64,000 bases of DNA from Bacteroidaceae bacterium (GTDB lineage Bacteria > Bacteroidota > Bacteroidia > Bacteroidales > Bacteroidaceae), in NCBI GenBank assembly GCA_902362595.1, contig CABIXF010000006.1, positions 40,090 to 104,089 on the forward strand. Reading direction: 5' to 3'. A program made the position numbers and the translations under genes. Positions within the stretch are counted from its first letter, which is position 1, and every line of letters begins with the position of its first letter. A model generated the notes under the pieces. It was not told where the DNA came from and searched no databases. It saw only the letters and a list, made by a program, of their open reading frames with translations. This document shows positions 52,582 through 61,494 of this stretch, piece by piece.

Positions 52582-54264
52582 ATGAAACTAACAAATATAG
52601 TATTAGGAATGTTTCTGGGTGCAGGAGTTTTAGCTTCCTGCCAGTCGGAAATAGAGGAAGCCAAAGGTTATGGTTATCTCCAGTTGTCTTCTGTCGATGT
52701 CAATAAGACTGTAACTTCTCGTGCAGATGTTACGAGTTCAGAAGCAATTGCTGTAGATGTGTTGGATGAATCAGAAACTGTGGTAAAACATGCGGACGAT
52801 TGGAAAGATTTAAATGATGTGTTATTGCCGGTTGCCACATATACCATTAAGGCTTATTCTGCAGATAAAGATAAAGAGGCACAGGGCTTTGAGGCACTTC
52901 CTTATTATGAGGGACAGACTGAAGTGGCAATTGAAGCCAATAAAGCAAAAGCGGTAGAGGTGACTTGTAAACTGGCTCAGTCTATGGTGTCTATCAATTG
53001 TTCTGAGAGTTTTAAAAATACCTTTAGTGATTATGCTTGCTCAATTGAGGGGGCAGATGCGTTGAGCATTTCTTTTGCTAAGGATGAGACCCGTGCAGCA
53101 TACGTGAAATCAGGTCAGGCCTTGACGTTGAAGGTGGATTTTGGTAATGGAAAGGTTTTCTCTCAACAAATTACTGAAAATGCAGAAGCTGCTTATTATT
53201 ATAAGGTGAATTTGGATATTACGGAAGGTAATGCAACCTTTGACATTACGGTAGACCAAACCATTCATCAGTATGAAGTGGTTGTAAAGGTGCCGACAAA
53301 GCAGGAATCTACTGATTTGAAGACTGAAGATATCAAGAACGACGTATCTAAGGTTTGGGGACAGTTTGCTTATCTGTCAGGAACTTGCTCTTTGCAGGAT
53401 GCCGCTTCACCAGTACAGTTCGCTTACAAAAAGAAATCTGAGTCTGAGTGGAAAACTGTAGAAGCTACTAAGGGAGAGGGCAATGCATATTCAGCTAAGG
53501 TATCTCCGTTGGATTTCAATACAGAATATGAATATTATATCTTGTGTGGAGATAAGATAGGTGAAACTTGTGGGTTTACAACAGAAGCCTTTGAAGAAAT
53601 TCCGAACTTGAGTTTTGATAATTGGACGCAAAATGGGAAAAATTGGTATCCTAATTCAGAAGCTTCAAATAGTTACTGGGCTACAGGTAATGAAGGGGCA
53701 ACTACATTGGGAAGTTCGAATAGTATTCCGGTAGAAGGTAGTGATGCTCGAACAGGTAAGGCTGGAAAACTGGAGACAGTAACTGTGCCTTTGGTTGGAT
53801 ATGCGGCTGGTAATTTGTTAATCGGTTCTTATTCTACTAATCTCAATGATATGGCTTCTAGTGTACAGTTCGGTCGTTCTTACAATGGTGCACGTCCGGT
53901 AAAACTGACAGGATATTATAAGTATACTCCGGGTACTTCAATGAATAAAAATGGAAAGATTCCTACCGATCGTACTTTGACTGTAGATGAATGTGATATT
54001 TATGTAAAGCTTTGGTCAGGAGATGAGGTTATAGCAGAATCACATTTTATTACGAATCAGACTGTTTCTGAATATACTCGTTTTGATCTTCCGATTGAGT
54101 ATACAAATATGACTAAACGTCCTGATAAGATTACGATTGTAGCTACTTCCAGCCGTTATGGTGGTGAATTTGAAGGGACCAATATGTTTAATACAAAAGT
54201 TGTCGGACAAGTGGCTGCAGGCAGTACCCTTTGGGTAGATGATTTTGAATTGTCATACTATTAA
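52582..54264 (+). CDS. DUF4493-PCMD lipoprotein (operon gene 3)
   Basis: 560 residues, lipobox LASC. An N-terminal DUF4493 module (GYLQLSSVDVNK, TYTIKAYSADK) precedes a fibronectin-like linker (VWGQFAYLSGTCSLQDAAS) and a C-terminal PCMD domain (Pfam name: putative carbohydrate metabolism domain) starting at LSFDNWTQNGKNWYPN, ending WVDDFELSYY. PCMD folds resemble carbohydrate-binding beta-sandwiches, so a surface ligand is plausible but unproven. The PCMD part closely resembles that of gene 5. Confidence 0.82.
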   Translation: MKLTNIVLGMFLGAGVLASCQSEIEEAKGYGYLQLSSVDVNKTVTSRADVTSSEAIAVDVLDESETVVKHADDWKDLNDVLLPVATYTIKAYSADKDKEAQGFEALPYYEGQTEVAIEANKAKAVEVTCKLAQSMVSINCSESFKNTFSDYACSIEGADALSISFAKDETRAAYVKSGQALTLKVDFGNGKVFSQQITENAEAAYYYKVNLDITEGNATFDITVDQTIHQYEVVVKVPTKQESTDLKTEDIKNDVSKVWGQFAYLSGTCSLQDAASPVQFAYKKKSESEWKTVEATKGEGNAYSAKVSPLDFNTEYEYYILCGDKIGETCGFTTEAFEEIPNLSFDNWTQNGKNWYPNSEASNSYWATGNEGATTLGSSNSIPVEGSDARTGKAGKLETVTVPLVGYAAGNLLIGSYSTNLNDMASSVQFGRSYNGARPVKLTGYYKYTPGTSMNKNGKIPTDRTLTVDECDIYVKLWSGDEVIAESHFITNQTVSEYTRFDLPIEYTNMTKRPDKITIVATSSRYGGEFEGTNMFNTKVVGQVAAGSTLWVDDFELSYY

Positions 54265-54272
54265 TATTTTAC

Positions 54273-55001
54273 ATGAAGAAATATTTAATTCTATTACTAA
54301 CCTTTTTGTGCGTGGCTTCTGTCCACGCACGAAAAGGTTATGATCGTAATATAAAACCCTCTTTGTTTGTGCCGAAAGGTTCATGGATGGGAGGTGTTAC
54401 GTTTTCTTATACTGAGTTAACAGGAGATAATTATAAGTTCCTGATATTGGATGATATCAATGGTGAAGGATATACGTTTAAGGTGAGTCCTTATGCCGGA
54501 TATTTTTTCAAGGATAACATGGCGGCTGGTTTACGTTTGAATTACAACCGTACGTATGCAGATATCGGGAACATTAATCTGGACTTAGGTGATGATCTGA
54601 CATTTGATATCAGTGATTATAAATACCTGGAGCATGAATATACTGCTTCCGGTTTTTTGCGTACTTATATGGGACTGGGAAACAGTAAGGTTTTCGGTTT
54701 CTTCAATGAATTGCGTCTGACGTATGGATATGGACAAGGAAAGACTTTGTCTGGTTCAGACCAGAAAGCTACGGGTACTTACCAGACTTCTCATCGTCTG
54801 CAGATAGGTGCAGCTCCTGGATTGACAGCATTTGTGACAAACAACATGGCCGTGGAAGTTTCCATCAATGTGGTCGGGTTGGATTTCAAATGGATAGAAC
54901 AGACCACCAATCAAGTAGAACATGGGTCATACCGACAGAGTTCTGCAGATTTTAAAATTAATATATTCTCAATTAACATCGGTATTTGTACATATTTTTA
55001 A
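54273..55001 (+). CDS. Small outer-membrane beta-barrel protein (operon gene 4)
   Basis: 242 residues with a cleavable signal peptide (MKKYLILLLTFLCVASVHA) rather than a lipobox, alternating hydrophobic strands (FKVSPYAGYFFKDNMAAGLRLNYNRTYA, LQIGAAPGLTAFVTNNMAVEVSI) and a terminal phenylalanine, as in 8- to 10-stranded barrels. It is the only non-lipoprotein of the operon and may anchor or export the others; this is inference. Confidence 0.8.
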   Translation: MKKYLILLLTFLCVASVHARKGYDRNIKPSLFVPKGSWMGGVTFSYTELTGDNYKFLILDDINGEGYTFKVSPYAGYFFKDNMAAGLRLNYNRTYADIGNINLDLGDDLTFDISDYKYLEHEYTASGFLRTYMGLGNSKVFGFFNELRLTYGYGQGKTLSGSDQKATGTYQTSHRLQIGAAPGLTAFVTNNMAVEVSINVVGLDFKWIEQTTNQVEHGSYRQSSADFKINIFSINIGICTYF

Positions 55002-55012
55002 ATAGACAGATT

Positions 55013-56632
55013 ATGCTTATAAAAGCTTTGAAATATAGCTTAGTATCACTCTTGTTACTGAACATGTCTTCATGTATAGAAAATGACATTCCTTATCCTT
55101 ATATTGAGGGAGTGATTCAAGAAATTCAGGTGGAAGGAATGCAGGGGGAAGCCGTGTTCAATAATCAGGCTCGTACTATTGAACTTACTATAGGTGAGGA
55201 TGCTTTTATAGATAGTTTGCCAATTACAAAATTGGTGGCTAATACGGAAGCTTTAATTTATCCGGATTCAACCGCATGTATCAAGTATTCGGGTTTCCCT
55301 GAGTTTAGTTTTTCTTCGTTAAGTGAACTTCCTGCCAATGCCAATACAGCCATTAACTTTACAAAACCTGTAAATTTCTTGCTGAAGACTTATCAGGAAT
55401 ATTGGTGGAAAATCACGGTGAAACAGGAAATAGAACGCACTATCGAAGTGGAAAATCAATCAGGTACGGCACCTTCTTTGGATTTATATAATCACATTGC
55501 TATTATTTATGTGACGGAAGATGCAGATTACAAAAATATCAAAATCAAAACCTTGAATTTGGAAGGTTCAAAAACTGTACTGGTACCTTCTGCGGAGACG
55601 GTGACAGATTTTACCCGACCGCGGGTGTTCAAGGCATATCGTAATGGTAGGTATATATGTGATTGGACCGTTGATGTGCAGAAATCCTCAGTAGCAGCTT
55701 CTGTAGAAAAGGTAAATGCATGGGCTACGAAGGCTTATGTGAGTGGCAGTTTTCGGGCAGGAAGTAAGTTGTCATTGGAATATCGTGTGAAAGGTGCGGA
55801 TGTTTGGACCACAGTGGACGAATCTGCCGTTACTGAGACTGGAACCACATCCTATTCTGCAGAGTTGAAAGGTTTGACTTCGGGTACAGATTATGAAGTT
55901 CGTGCACTTGCTGCTGGGACAGAAGGTGAAGCATATTCGTTTCAGACGGAAACAATTGTGACTCTTCCTAATATGAATTTTGATACATGGACTCAGAGTG
56001 AAAAAACATGGTATCCGAATCCGGTAGCCAATAATTATGATGACCCACAAGCTTATTGGGCAACAGGAAATGAAGGTGTGACTATTTATAAAGATCCGAG
56101 CACAGTACCAGTTACAGGAAGTGATGCATATAAAGGAAAAGCTGCAAAGATGTATACCTATGGAGATATATTATTGGTAGGAGCAGCAGCTGGAAACCTA
56201 TTTATTGGGACATATAAGACGAATATAGGAAAGCCAGTTTCGAGTCCGTCATTTGGTCGTTCTTATTCGGGGGCTCGGCCCACTAAATTAAGTGGATATT
56301 ATAAATATAAATCAATGCCCATTACATATAATGGTACTGTTCCTGGCAATTTGAAAACTGACCAGTGCCATATTTATTTAAGATTATGGAATTCGGCCGA
56401 TCGAGAGATTGCTTATGGTGAATTTGTGAGCTCCGAAACTGTTACCGAATATACAAAATTTGAGTTTGATATAAAGTATAGTGATACAGAATCGAAACCT
56501 GCCAAAATTGCGATTGTAGCTACTTCCAGTAAATATGGAGGAGATTTTGATGCCGATGGCAAAAAGGTTATTGGTCAGGTAGGTGATGGAAGTACTTTGT
56601 GGGTAGATGAATTTGAATTAAGTTATGATTAA
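55013..56632 (+). CDS. PCMD lipoprotein (operon gene 5)
   Basis: 539 residues from ATG 55013, lipobox MSSC. The N-terminal half has a beta-rich domain (ARTIELTIGEDAFIDSLPITKL) with strand repeats and a fibronectin-like module (WATKAYVSGSFRAGSKLSLEYR). The C-terminal half is a PCMD domain (MNFDTWTQSEKTWYPNP to WVDEFELSYD), highly similar to that of gene 3. No DUF4493 module is seen. It is 11 bases after gene 4 and overlaps gene 6 by 8. Confidence 0.82.
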   Translation: MLIKALKYSLVSLLLLNMSSCIENDIPYPYIEGVIQEIQVEGMQGEAVFNNQARTIELTIGEDAFIDSLPITKLVANTEALIYPDSTACIKYSGFPEFSFSSLSELPANANTAINFTKPVNFLLKTYQEYWWKITVKQEIERTIEVENQSGTAPSLDLYNHIAIIYVTEDADYKNIKIKTLNLEGSKTVLVPSAETVTDFTRPRVFKAYRNGRYICDWTVDVQKSSVAASVEKVNAWATKAYVSGSFRAGSKLSLEYRVKGADVWTTVDESAVTETGTTSYSAELKGLTSGTDYEVRALAAGTEGEAYSFQTETIVTLPNMNFDTWTQSEKTWYPNPVANNYDDPQAYWATGNEGVTIYKDPSTVPVTGSDAYKGKAAKMYTYGDILLVGAAAGNLFIGTYKTNIGKPVSSPSFGRSYSGARPTKLSGYYKYKSMPITYNGTVPGNLKTDQCHIYLRLWNSADREIAYGEFVSSETVTEYTKFEFDIKYSDTESKPAKIAIVATSSKYGGDFDADGKKVIGQVGDGSTLWVDEFELSYD

Positions 56633-58841
56633 ATTGATAAATAAAAAGATGAGATACATCAGCAGCTTGTGCTTATTGATATGTTGTATATGGTTGAGTG
56701 GATGTCAGGCTGATGAGAATCTGCGTTCTGCGAATGAAACGGGATTATTAATAACATTGACCGACGAGTCGGACCATGCTTATGCGCGTACGATGCCATC
56801 AGCATTGGAAAAGCCTGTGGCAGATATGTTCCACTTGCGTGTGGCATATTCTGGAACAGACAATGTGGCTTATGATGATAAATGTACAGAGTCCATTTTG
56901 CTGAAGGAAGGTACGTATGATTTGACAGCTACTTATGGAGAGAATCCGGTGATAGCTTTGGATGCTCCTTATTATATCGGAAAACTGGAGAGTCAGGAAG
57001 TTGTGACGGGACAGATGACTTCTGCCAATATTTCATGTACGGTAGGGAATGCATTGCTTTCAGTAATTTATAACGAGAGTGCCTTGAAAAAAGTATATGA
57101 TACTTATTTTGTAACTGTATCAGTCGGCCAGGAGTCTGTAGATTTGGATGCGACTTCCGGGAAAAGTGCCTATTTTCAGGCAGGTTCTTCTGTAAGTTTG
57201 GTGTTTCATGGTCAGTTGGCTGGTACGGGCCAAGAAGTGTCTTATGATATTCCGGCACAAGAAAAATTTGCCAATATTCCTGCCAAAACGCATGTGAAGG
57301 TTACTCTTGGTGTGGATGAATCTTCGGTGTCATCAGGAGTGGGTATTTCGGTAGAGAAATTGGAAACAGAAACGGTCTCCGTAGTAGAAACTTTGCCCTC
57401 TGAATTTATGCCGAAGCCCAAGTTGGAAGCTGAAGGTTTTGTGAATAATGAGCTTTCATTTGCAGAAACAGAGAAAAAAACAGCGGTTATTCGTTTGAAG
57501 CTGGCTTCTCCTTTGCAGGACTTGAAGTTGAAATTCCATTCGACGGACGAGAAATTTGCAGGACTGGAGGCAGAGAAAGAGTATGTGTTGTCGAATGCGG
57601 AAGATAAGGCTGCGATAGAAACTGCATTGGGTATTGTATTGCCGGATATTGGAACTACAGAAGGAAGTCTTGACTTTACATCTTTGATTCCTCAGCTAAT
57701 GACAGACAATGGTAATACGGTTTCTTCGACGATTGAAGTCGATGTGGAAGCGAATAATCGTTGGGCTAGTGAAGATGAGACTGTAAATCGAGTGTATACA
57801 TTGAAATGTAATAAGCCGGAATTTGATGTCGTTGTCAATCCTGATAATTTTTGGTGTAAAGAGTTTTCTATTGATGGTTGTAATATAAAAACAGGAGATG
57901 CTGAAACGATTTCCCAGAAACTTCAGTATCAGTATCGTCAAAAGGGAAGCGATGAATGGCTGAATTGTGGCCAGTTGGTTCAATTGGAAAATTATCCAAC
58001 TAATAAGCAGTTTGAAGTGAGAGCTGTTTATCGTGAAGGTATTGTTACTGATCCTGTGGATGTAGAATTAGAAACGCCGCAACAATTACCTAATTCTGGA
58101 ATGGAGAAATGGCATACTATTAAAGGAGAAACATTTAGAGTATCAGATAGTTGGTTCCAAAAGAAGACCTATTATAAATTTTATCCTAGTGCAGAAAGAG
58201 AGAGTGATGTTTGGTGGGATACGAATAATATGCGTTCTCAGGATGGAAATATTATTCTAGGTATGGGACATCCGGTATGTTTTGCTCCATGTGTAAGTTA
58301 TTCTGAGGATATTAAGCATGGAGGGAGTCGTTCTGCCTTAATTTATACTTCAGGACATGGTGGAGGATATGCTTCTACAGGAGAGATGCTTTATGTAAAA
58401 GGAGCTTTTGCTGGGAGTCTCTTTATTGGAAAATATTCATGGGATAATGGTAAGGAGAATTTTGTAAATGGACATACCTTTTCATCTCGTCCCACTTCAT
58501 TAAAGTTTTGGTATAAATATGTACCTAAAAATCAAGATGCTTTTAAGGTCTGTATTGAATTGAAACATCAAGATGAAGTAATTGCTACAGGAACTTTTAT
58601 TCCTTCGGTTATTTCTTCTGAAACAGGGTGGCAAGAAGCTACAGTGAATGTGGTTTATGTAGATCATCCTAAAATAGCTACATCAGTTTGTGTGCAATTT
58701 TGGTCTACTAGTAAAACATCATTTAGTAATAGTGATTTTGATCAAAATAAGTCCATTTCATTTCCTATAATGGGTGATTGGAATGTTCATATTGGTAGTA
58801 TGTTTTATGTTGATGATATCTCTTTGATTTACGACAAATAA
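56625..58841 (+). CDS. Large DUF4493-PCMD lipoprotein (operon gene 6)
   Basis: 738 residues, lipobox LSGC followed by QADEN, which resembles the lipoprotein export signal (acidic residues just after the cysteine) that sends Bacteroidetes lipoproteins to the cell surface. It has an N-terminal DUF4493 module (GLLITLTDESDHAYART, YDLTATYGENP), a middle domain shared with gene 2 and a C-terminal PCMD-like domain (MEKWHTIKGETFRVSDSWFQ) with its own insertions. An alternative start is 56649. It overlaps the end of gene 5 by 8 bases. Confidence 0.8.
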   Translation: MIKLINKKMRYISSLCLLICCIWLSGCQADENLRSANETGLLITLTDESDHAYARTMPSALEKPVADMFHLRVAYSGTDNVAYDDKCTESILLKEGTYDLTATYGENPVIALDAPYYIGKLESQEVVTGQMTSANISCTVGNALLSVIYNESALKKVYDTYFVTVSVGQESVDLDATSGKSAYFQAGSSVSLVFHGQLAGTGQEVSYDIPAQEKFANIPAKTHVKVTLGVDESSVSSGVGISVEKLETETVSVVETLPSEFMPKPKLEAEGFVNNELSFAETEKKTAVIRLKLASPLQDLKLKFHSTDEKFAGLEAEKEYVLSNAEDKAAIETALGIVLPDIGTTEGSLDFTSLIPQLMTDNGNTVSSTIEVDVEANNRWASEDETVNRVYTLKCNKPEFDVVVNPDNFWCKEFSIDGCNIKTGDAETISQKLQYQYRQKGSDEWLNCGQLVQLENYPTNKQFEVRAVYREGIVTDPVDVELETPQQLPNSGMEKWHTIKGETFRVSDSWFQKKTYYKFYPSAERESDVWWDTNNMRSQDGNIILGMGHPVCFAPCVSYSEDIKHGGSRSALIYTSGHGGGYASTGEMLYVKGAFAGSLFIGKYSWDNGKENFVNGHTFSSRPTSLKFWYKYVPKNQDAFKVCIELKHQDEVIATGTFIPSVISSETGWQEATVNVVYVDHPKIATSVCVQFWSTSKTSFSNSDFDQNKSISFPIMGDWNVHIGSMFYVDDISLIYDK

Positions 58842-58847
58842 GGAAGA

Positions 58848-59546
58848 ATGATGAGAAAGAAAATACTATATATTTTATCCGGAATCCTCTTGTTGGCAGG
58901 TTGTCGGCAGGAGAATCTGACTGTTCCTTCTGGAGAAGGATACTTGTCGGTAGGGAATATTGAATTGCAGGCGCAGACTATCACTGAGATTGCATCTCGT
59001 GCAGTAGACGCAACTTTACTTGTGGAATTGTGGAAAGGAGGAGTAAAGGTACGTGAACTCTCGGTCGATGAAATGCAGAATAAGATTGAGTTGGATGCTG
59101 CTGATGATTATACATTGAAAGTATATAGTTCGAATTATGGTGAAGAGACGAGCTGGGGAAATGCAGACAAAGGAGAACCGGTCTATTATAAGGAAGTGCC
59201 TTTTAGAGTGAAGGAGGGAGAAACTACTTCCTTGAAAATACAGGTTCCCATGATTGATTTTGCAGTTTGTCTGGATTTGTCGAATGTAACAGGTGAGTGG
59301 CTGAGTGAGTATAACTTTACGGTGACCTCTGGTGGAAGATCTGTATCACTGAAGGATGGGGAAACAGCTTATTTTCCGTATGCTGAAGGAGTATTTTTCA
59401 CTTATCAGTTGGATGTAACGAATACGGATTCAGAATCCAATACGCAATCAGGCAGTTGGGGAAACAAGGACGGTCAGACGGTGAATATAAATACATTGTA
59501 TACGATATCTTATAATTGGTCCACTCGGTCATTGGTAGTAAATTAA
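58848..59546 (+). CDS. DUF4493 lipoprotein (operon gene 7)
   Basis: 232 residues, lipobox LAGC. It is essentially one DUF4493 module (GYLSVGNIELQAQ, YTLKVYSSNYGEE, VYYKEVPFRVKEGETTSLKIQV) with no PCMD part. It is the last gene of the operon and is followed by a terminator 25 bases downstream. Confidence 0.8.
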   Translation: MMRKKILYILSGILLLAGCRQENLTVPSGEGYLSVGNIELQAQTITEIASRAVDATLLVELWKGGVKVRELSVDEMQNKIELDAADDYTLKVYSSNYGEETSWGNADKGEPVYYKEVPFRVKEGETTSLKIQVPMIDFAVCLDLSNVTGEWLSEYNFTVTSGGRSVSLKDGETAYFPYAEGVFFTYQLDVTNTDSESNTQSGSWGNKDGQTVNINTLYTISYNWSTRSLVVN

Positions 59547-59570
59547 AAATTGACCGAGACATTGTTTTAA

Positions 59571-59612
59571 AGATCTCCTTATTCTTCTGAAGGGAATAGG
59601 GAGATTTTTTTT
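59571..59612 (+). terminator. Terminator of the DUF4493/PCMD operon
   Basis: ATCTCCTTATTC and GAATAGGGAGAT pair around a short loop, followed by eight T. Confidence 0.85.
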
Positions 59613-59640
59613 ATCAGGTTTAAGACAAGAATCTATAGAA

Positions 59641-59681
59641 ATAAAAACGGGTGAAACTTGAATTTCTTCAAACTTCACCCG
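59641..59681 (-). terminator. Terminator after the second glutamate dehydrogenase gene
   Basis: CGGGTGAA and TTCACCCG arms (59648-59681, with an inner extension) are followed on the minus strand by TTTTTAT. Confidence 0.8.
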
Positions 59682-59706
59682 AATTGTTATGCGGTAAGAA
59701 TAAATA

Positions 59707-61041
59707 TTATACAATACCTTGAGCCATCATGGCGTTGGCCACTTTCATGAATCCAGCTACGTTGGCACCTTTTACATAGTTGATATAACCGTCGGGTTCC
59801 GTACCGTATTTCACGCATGCTTCATGGATATTCTTCATGATGCTCTTCAACTTTTCGTCTACTTCTTCTTGTGTCCAGCTCAGCTTGATGGAGTTCTGTG
59901 TCATTTCCAGACCGGATACAGATACACCGCCTGCATTGGCTGCTTTACCCGGAGCGTAAAGAATTTTAGCTTCTTGGAATACGCGGATGGCTTCTGGAGT
60001 AGAAGGCATGTTGGCTCCTTCGGATACAGCAAACACTCCGTTGGCAATCAAGGCTTTCGCATCGTCACCGTTAATTTCATTCTGAGTGGCAGAAGGAAGG
60101 GCGATGTCGGCTTTTTCATTCCATGGACGTGCACCTGCTACGTACTTGCAGCCGTATTTCTCTGCATATTCACGGATACGTCCGCGGTAGAGGTTCTTCA
60201 GTTCCATGATGTAGTCCAGTTTCTCGCGGTCGATGCCGTCCGGGTCGTAGATGTAACCGTCGGAGTCGGACATGGTGACAACTTTGGCTCCCAACTGAAT
60301 CAGTTTTTCTACGGTGTATTGTGCTACGTTACCAGAACCAGACACCAAACAAGTCTTACCCTTGATATCGATGTTACGGGTTTTCAGCATTTCGAGCAGG
60401 AAGTAGATGTTACCATAACCGGTAGCTTCTGGACGGATGAGTGAACCACCGAATTCACGGCCTTTACCCGTCAGTACGCCGCTGAACTCGCGGGTCAGTT
60501 TCTTGTACATACCGAACATATAGCCAACTTCGCGACCGCCTACGCCGATATCACCGGCAGGAACGTCGGTTTCAGGACCGATGTGACGCCATAATTCCAG
60601 CATGAAAGCCTGGCAGAAACGCATTACTTCAGCATTGGACTTACCACGTGGAGAGAAATCGGAACCACCTTTACCACCACCCATCGGAAGGGTAGTCAGT
60701 GAGTTCTTGAAGGTCTGTTCGAAAGCCAGGAACTTCAGGATTCCCAGGTTTACGGAACTATGAAAACGGATACCACCTTTGTACGGGCCAATGGCGTTGT
60801 TGTGTTGTACGCGGTAACCCATGTTGGTGCGGATGTTGCCCTTGTCGTCCATCCAAGTGACACGAAACTGATATACGCGGTCAGGAATACACAGGCGTTC
60901 AATCAAATTGACTTTATCGAATTCAGGATGTTTGTTGTATTCCTCTTCGATGGTTCCTAACACTTCTTCTACTGCCTGATGATACTCAGGTTCATTGGGG
61001 AATCTTCTTTTCAGATCTTCCAGAACTTTCGCTGCATTCAT
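59707..61041 (-). CDS. Glutamate dehydrogenase (paralogue 2)
   Basis: 444 residues, clearly paralogous to gdhA at 36492 with the same motifs (YKGGIRFH, LPMGGGKGGSDF, PAGDIGVGGREVG). The dinucleotide-binding turn differs: SGSGNVAQYTV here against SGFGNVAWGAA in paralogue 1, and the segment before it is NIDIKGKTCLV. Such differences commonly separate NADP-specific from dual-specific enzymes in Bacteroides, but which is which cannot be read safely. It has its own consensus promoter (61115-61145), a terminator, and lies beside a malic enzyme gene. Confidence 0.94.
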   Translation of the reverse strand: MNAAKVLEDLKRRFPNEPEYHQAVEEVLGTIEEEYNKHPEFDKVNLIERLCIPDRVYQFRVTWMDDKGNIRTNMGYRVQHNNAIGPYKGGIRFHSSVNLGILKFLAFEQTFKNSLTTLPMGGGKGGSDFSPRGKSNAEVMRFCQAFMLELWRHIGPETDVPAGDIGVGGREVGYMFGMYKKLTREFSGVLTGKGREFGGSLIRPEATGYGNIYFLLEMLKTRNIDIKGKTCLVSGSGNVAQYTVEKLIQLGAKVVTMSDSDGYIYDPDGIDREKLDYIMELKNLYRGRIREYAEKYGCKYVAGARPWNEKADIALPSATQNEINGDDAKALIANGVFAVSEGANMPSTPEAIRVFQEAKILYAPGKAANAGGVSVSGLEMTQNSIKLSWTQEEVDEKLKSIMKNIHEACVKYGTEPDGYINYVKGANVAGFMKVANAMMAQGIV

Positions 61042-61114
61042 AATTTAAAAGATTATCTGTCTTATTTATTGGTTTGATTAATCAGGTTAATCGTCATTCG
61101 ATTGTTTGATGTGC

Positions 61115-61145
61115 CAAAAATATAGATAAAATTTCTTTCATGCAA
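61115..61145 (-). promoter_or_regulatory. Promoter of the second glutamate dehydrogenase gene
   Basis: On the minus strand TTG (61143-61145), a 20-base spacer and TATTTTTG (61122-61115). Confidence 0.62.
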
Positions 61146-61207
61146 CAATAAATCAAGAAAAGTGAGTAAGAGGTGTCAAAAATATTCTTTTAGTAACTTA
61201 TTTGTGT

Positions 61208-61387
61208 TTATTTGTTTCTGTTTTTAAGCGACTTGATAACAGGTATAAATACTAGGGCTCCTGAAATAAGTATCATGACGATGAGCGGACCGTCTATCTT
61301 AGGGGCGGATGTGAGGACCAGAAAGCAAAGGGCGGCCCAGCAGAGGGTCAGAACGACACATTGGGTGTGGTTGAGCGGTTTTCTCAT
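61208..61387 (-). CDS. Small two-helix membrane protein, 59 residues
   Basis: An open frame from ATG 61387 to TAA 61208 encodes MRKPLNHTQC then two hydrophobic helices (VVLTLCWAALCFLVLTSAP and LIVMILISGALVFIPVI) and a basic tail KSLKNRNK. It is just short of 60 residues, so length-filtered gene finders miss it. Charge placement (positive ends, polar turn KIDG) fits a real small membrane protein. It lies between the malic enzyme and the second glutamate dehydrogenase, all on the minus strand. Function unknown. Confidence 0.65.
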   Translation of the reverse strand: MRKPLNHTQCVVLTLCWAALCFLVLTSAPKIDGPLIVMILISGALVFIPVIKSLKNRNK

Positions 61388-61411
61388 AGCTGTAAGTTGG
61401 AAATAAATGAT

Positions 61412-61471
61412 ACACGGAGGAACAGACGGGCAAGGGAATCTGCAGGTTTCCTTGCGGCTGTACCTCCGTGT
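61412..61471 (-). terminator. Long hairpin between the malic enzyme gene and the small membrane protein gene
   Basis: ACACGGAGG (61412-61420) pairs with CCTCCGTGT (61463-61471), extended inward by ACAG/CTGT and GCAAGG.AA/TT.CCTTGC pairs, nearly the whole 60 bases forming one stem. On the minus strand TCATTTATTTCC follows, only weakly T-rich. It could be a terminator or a structured element in the leader of the small gene. Confidence 0.6.
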
Positions 61472-61494
61472 GGGTTTAATGGATTATGAAACGC

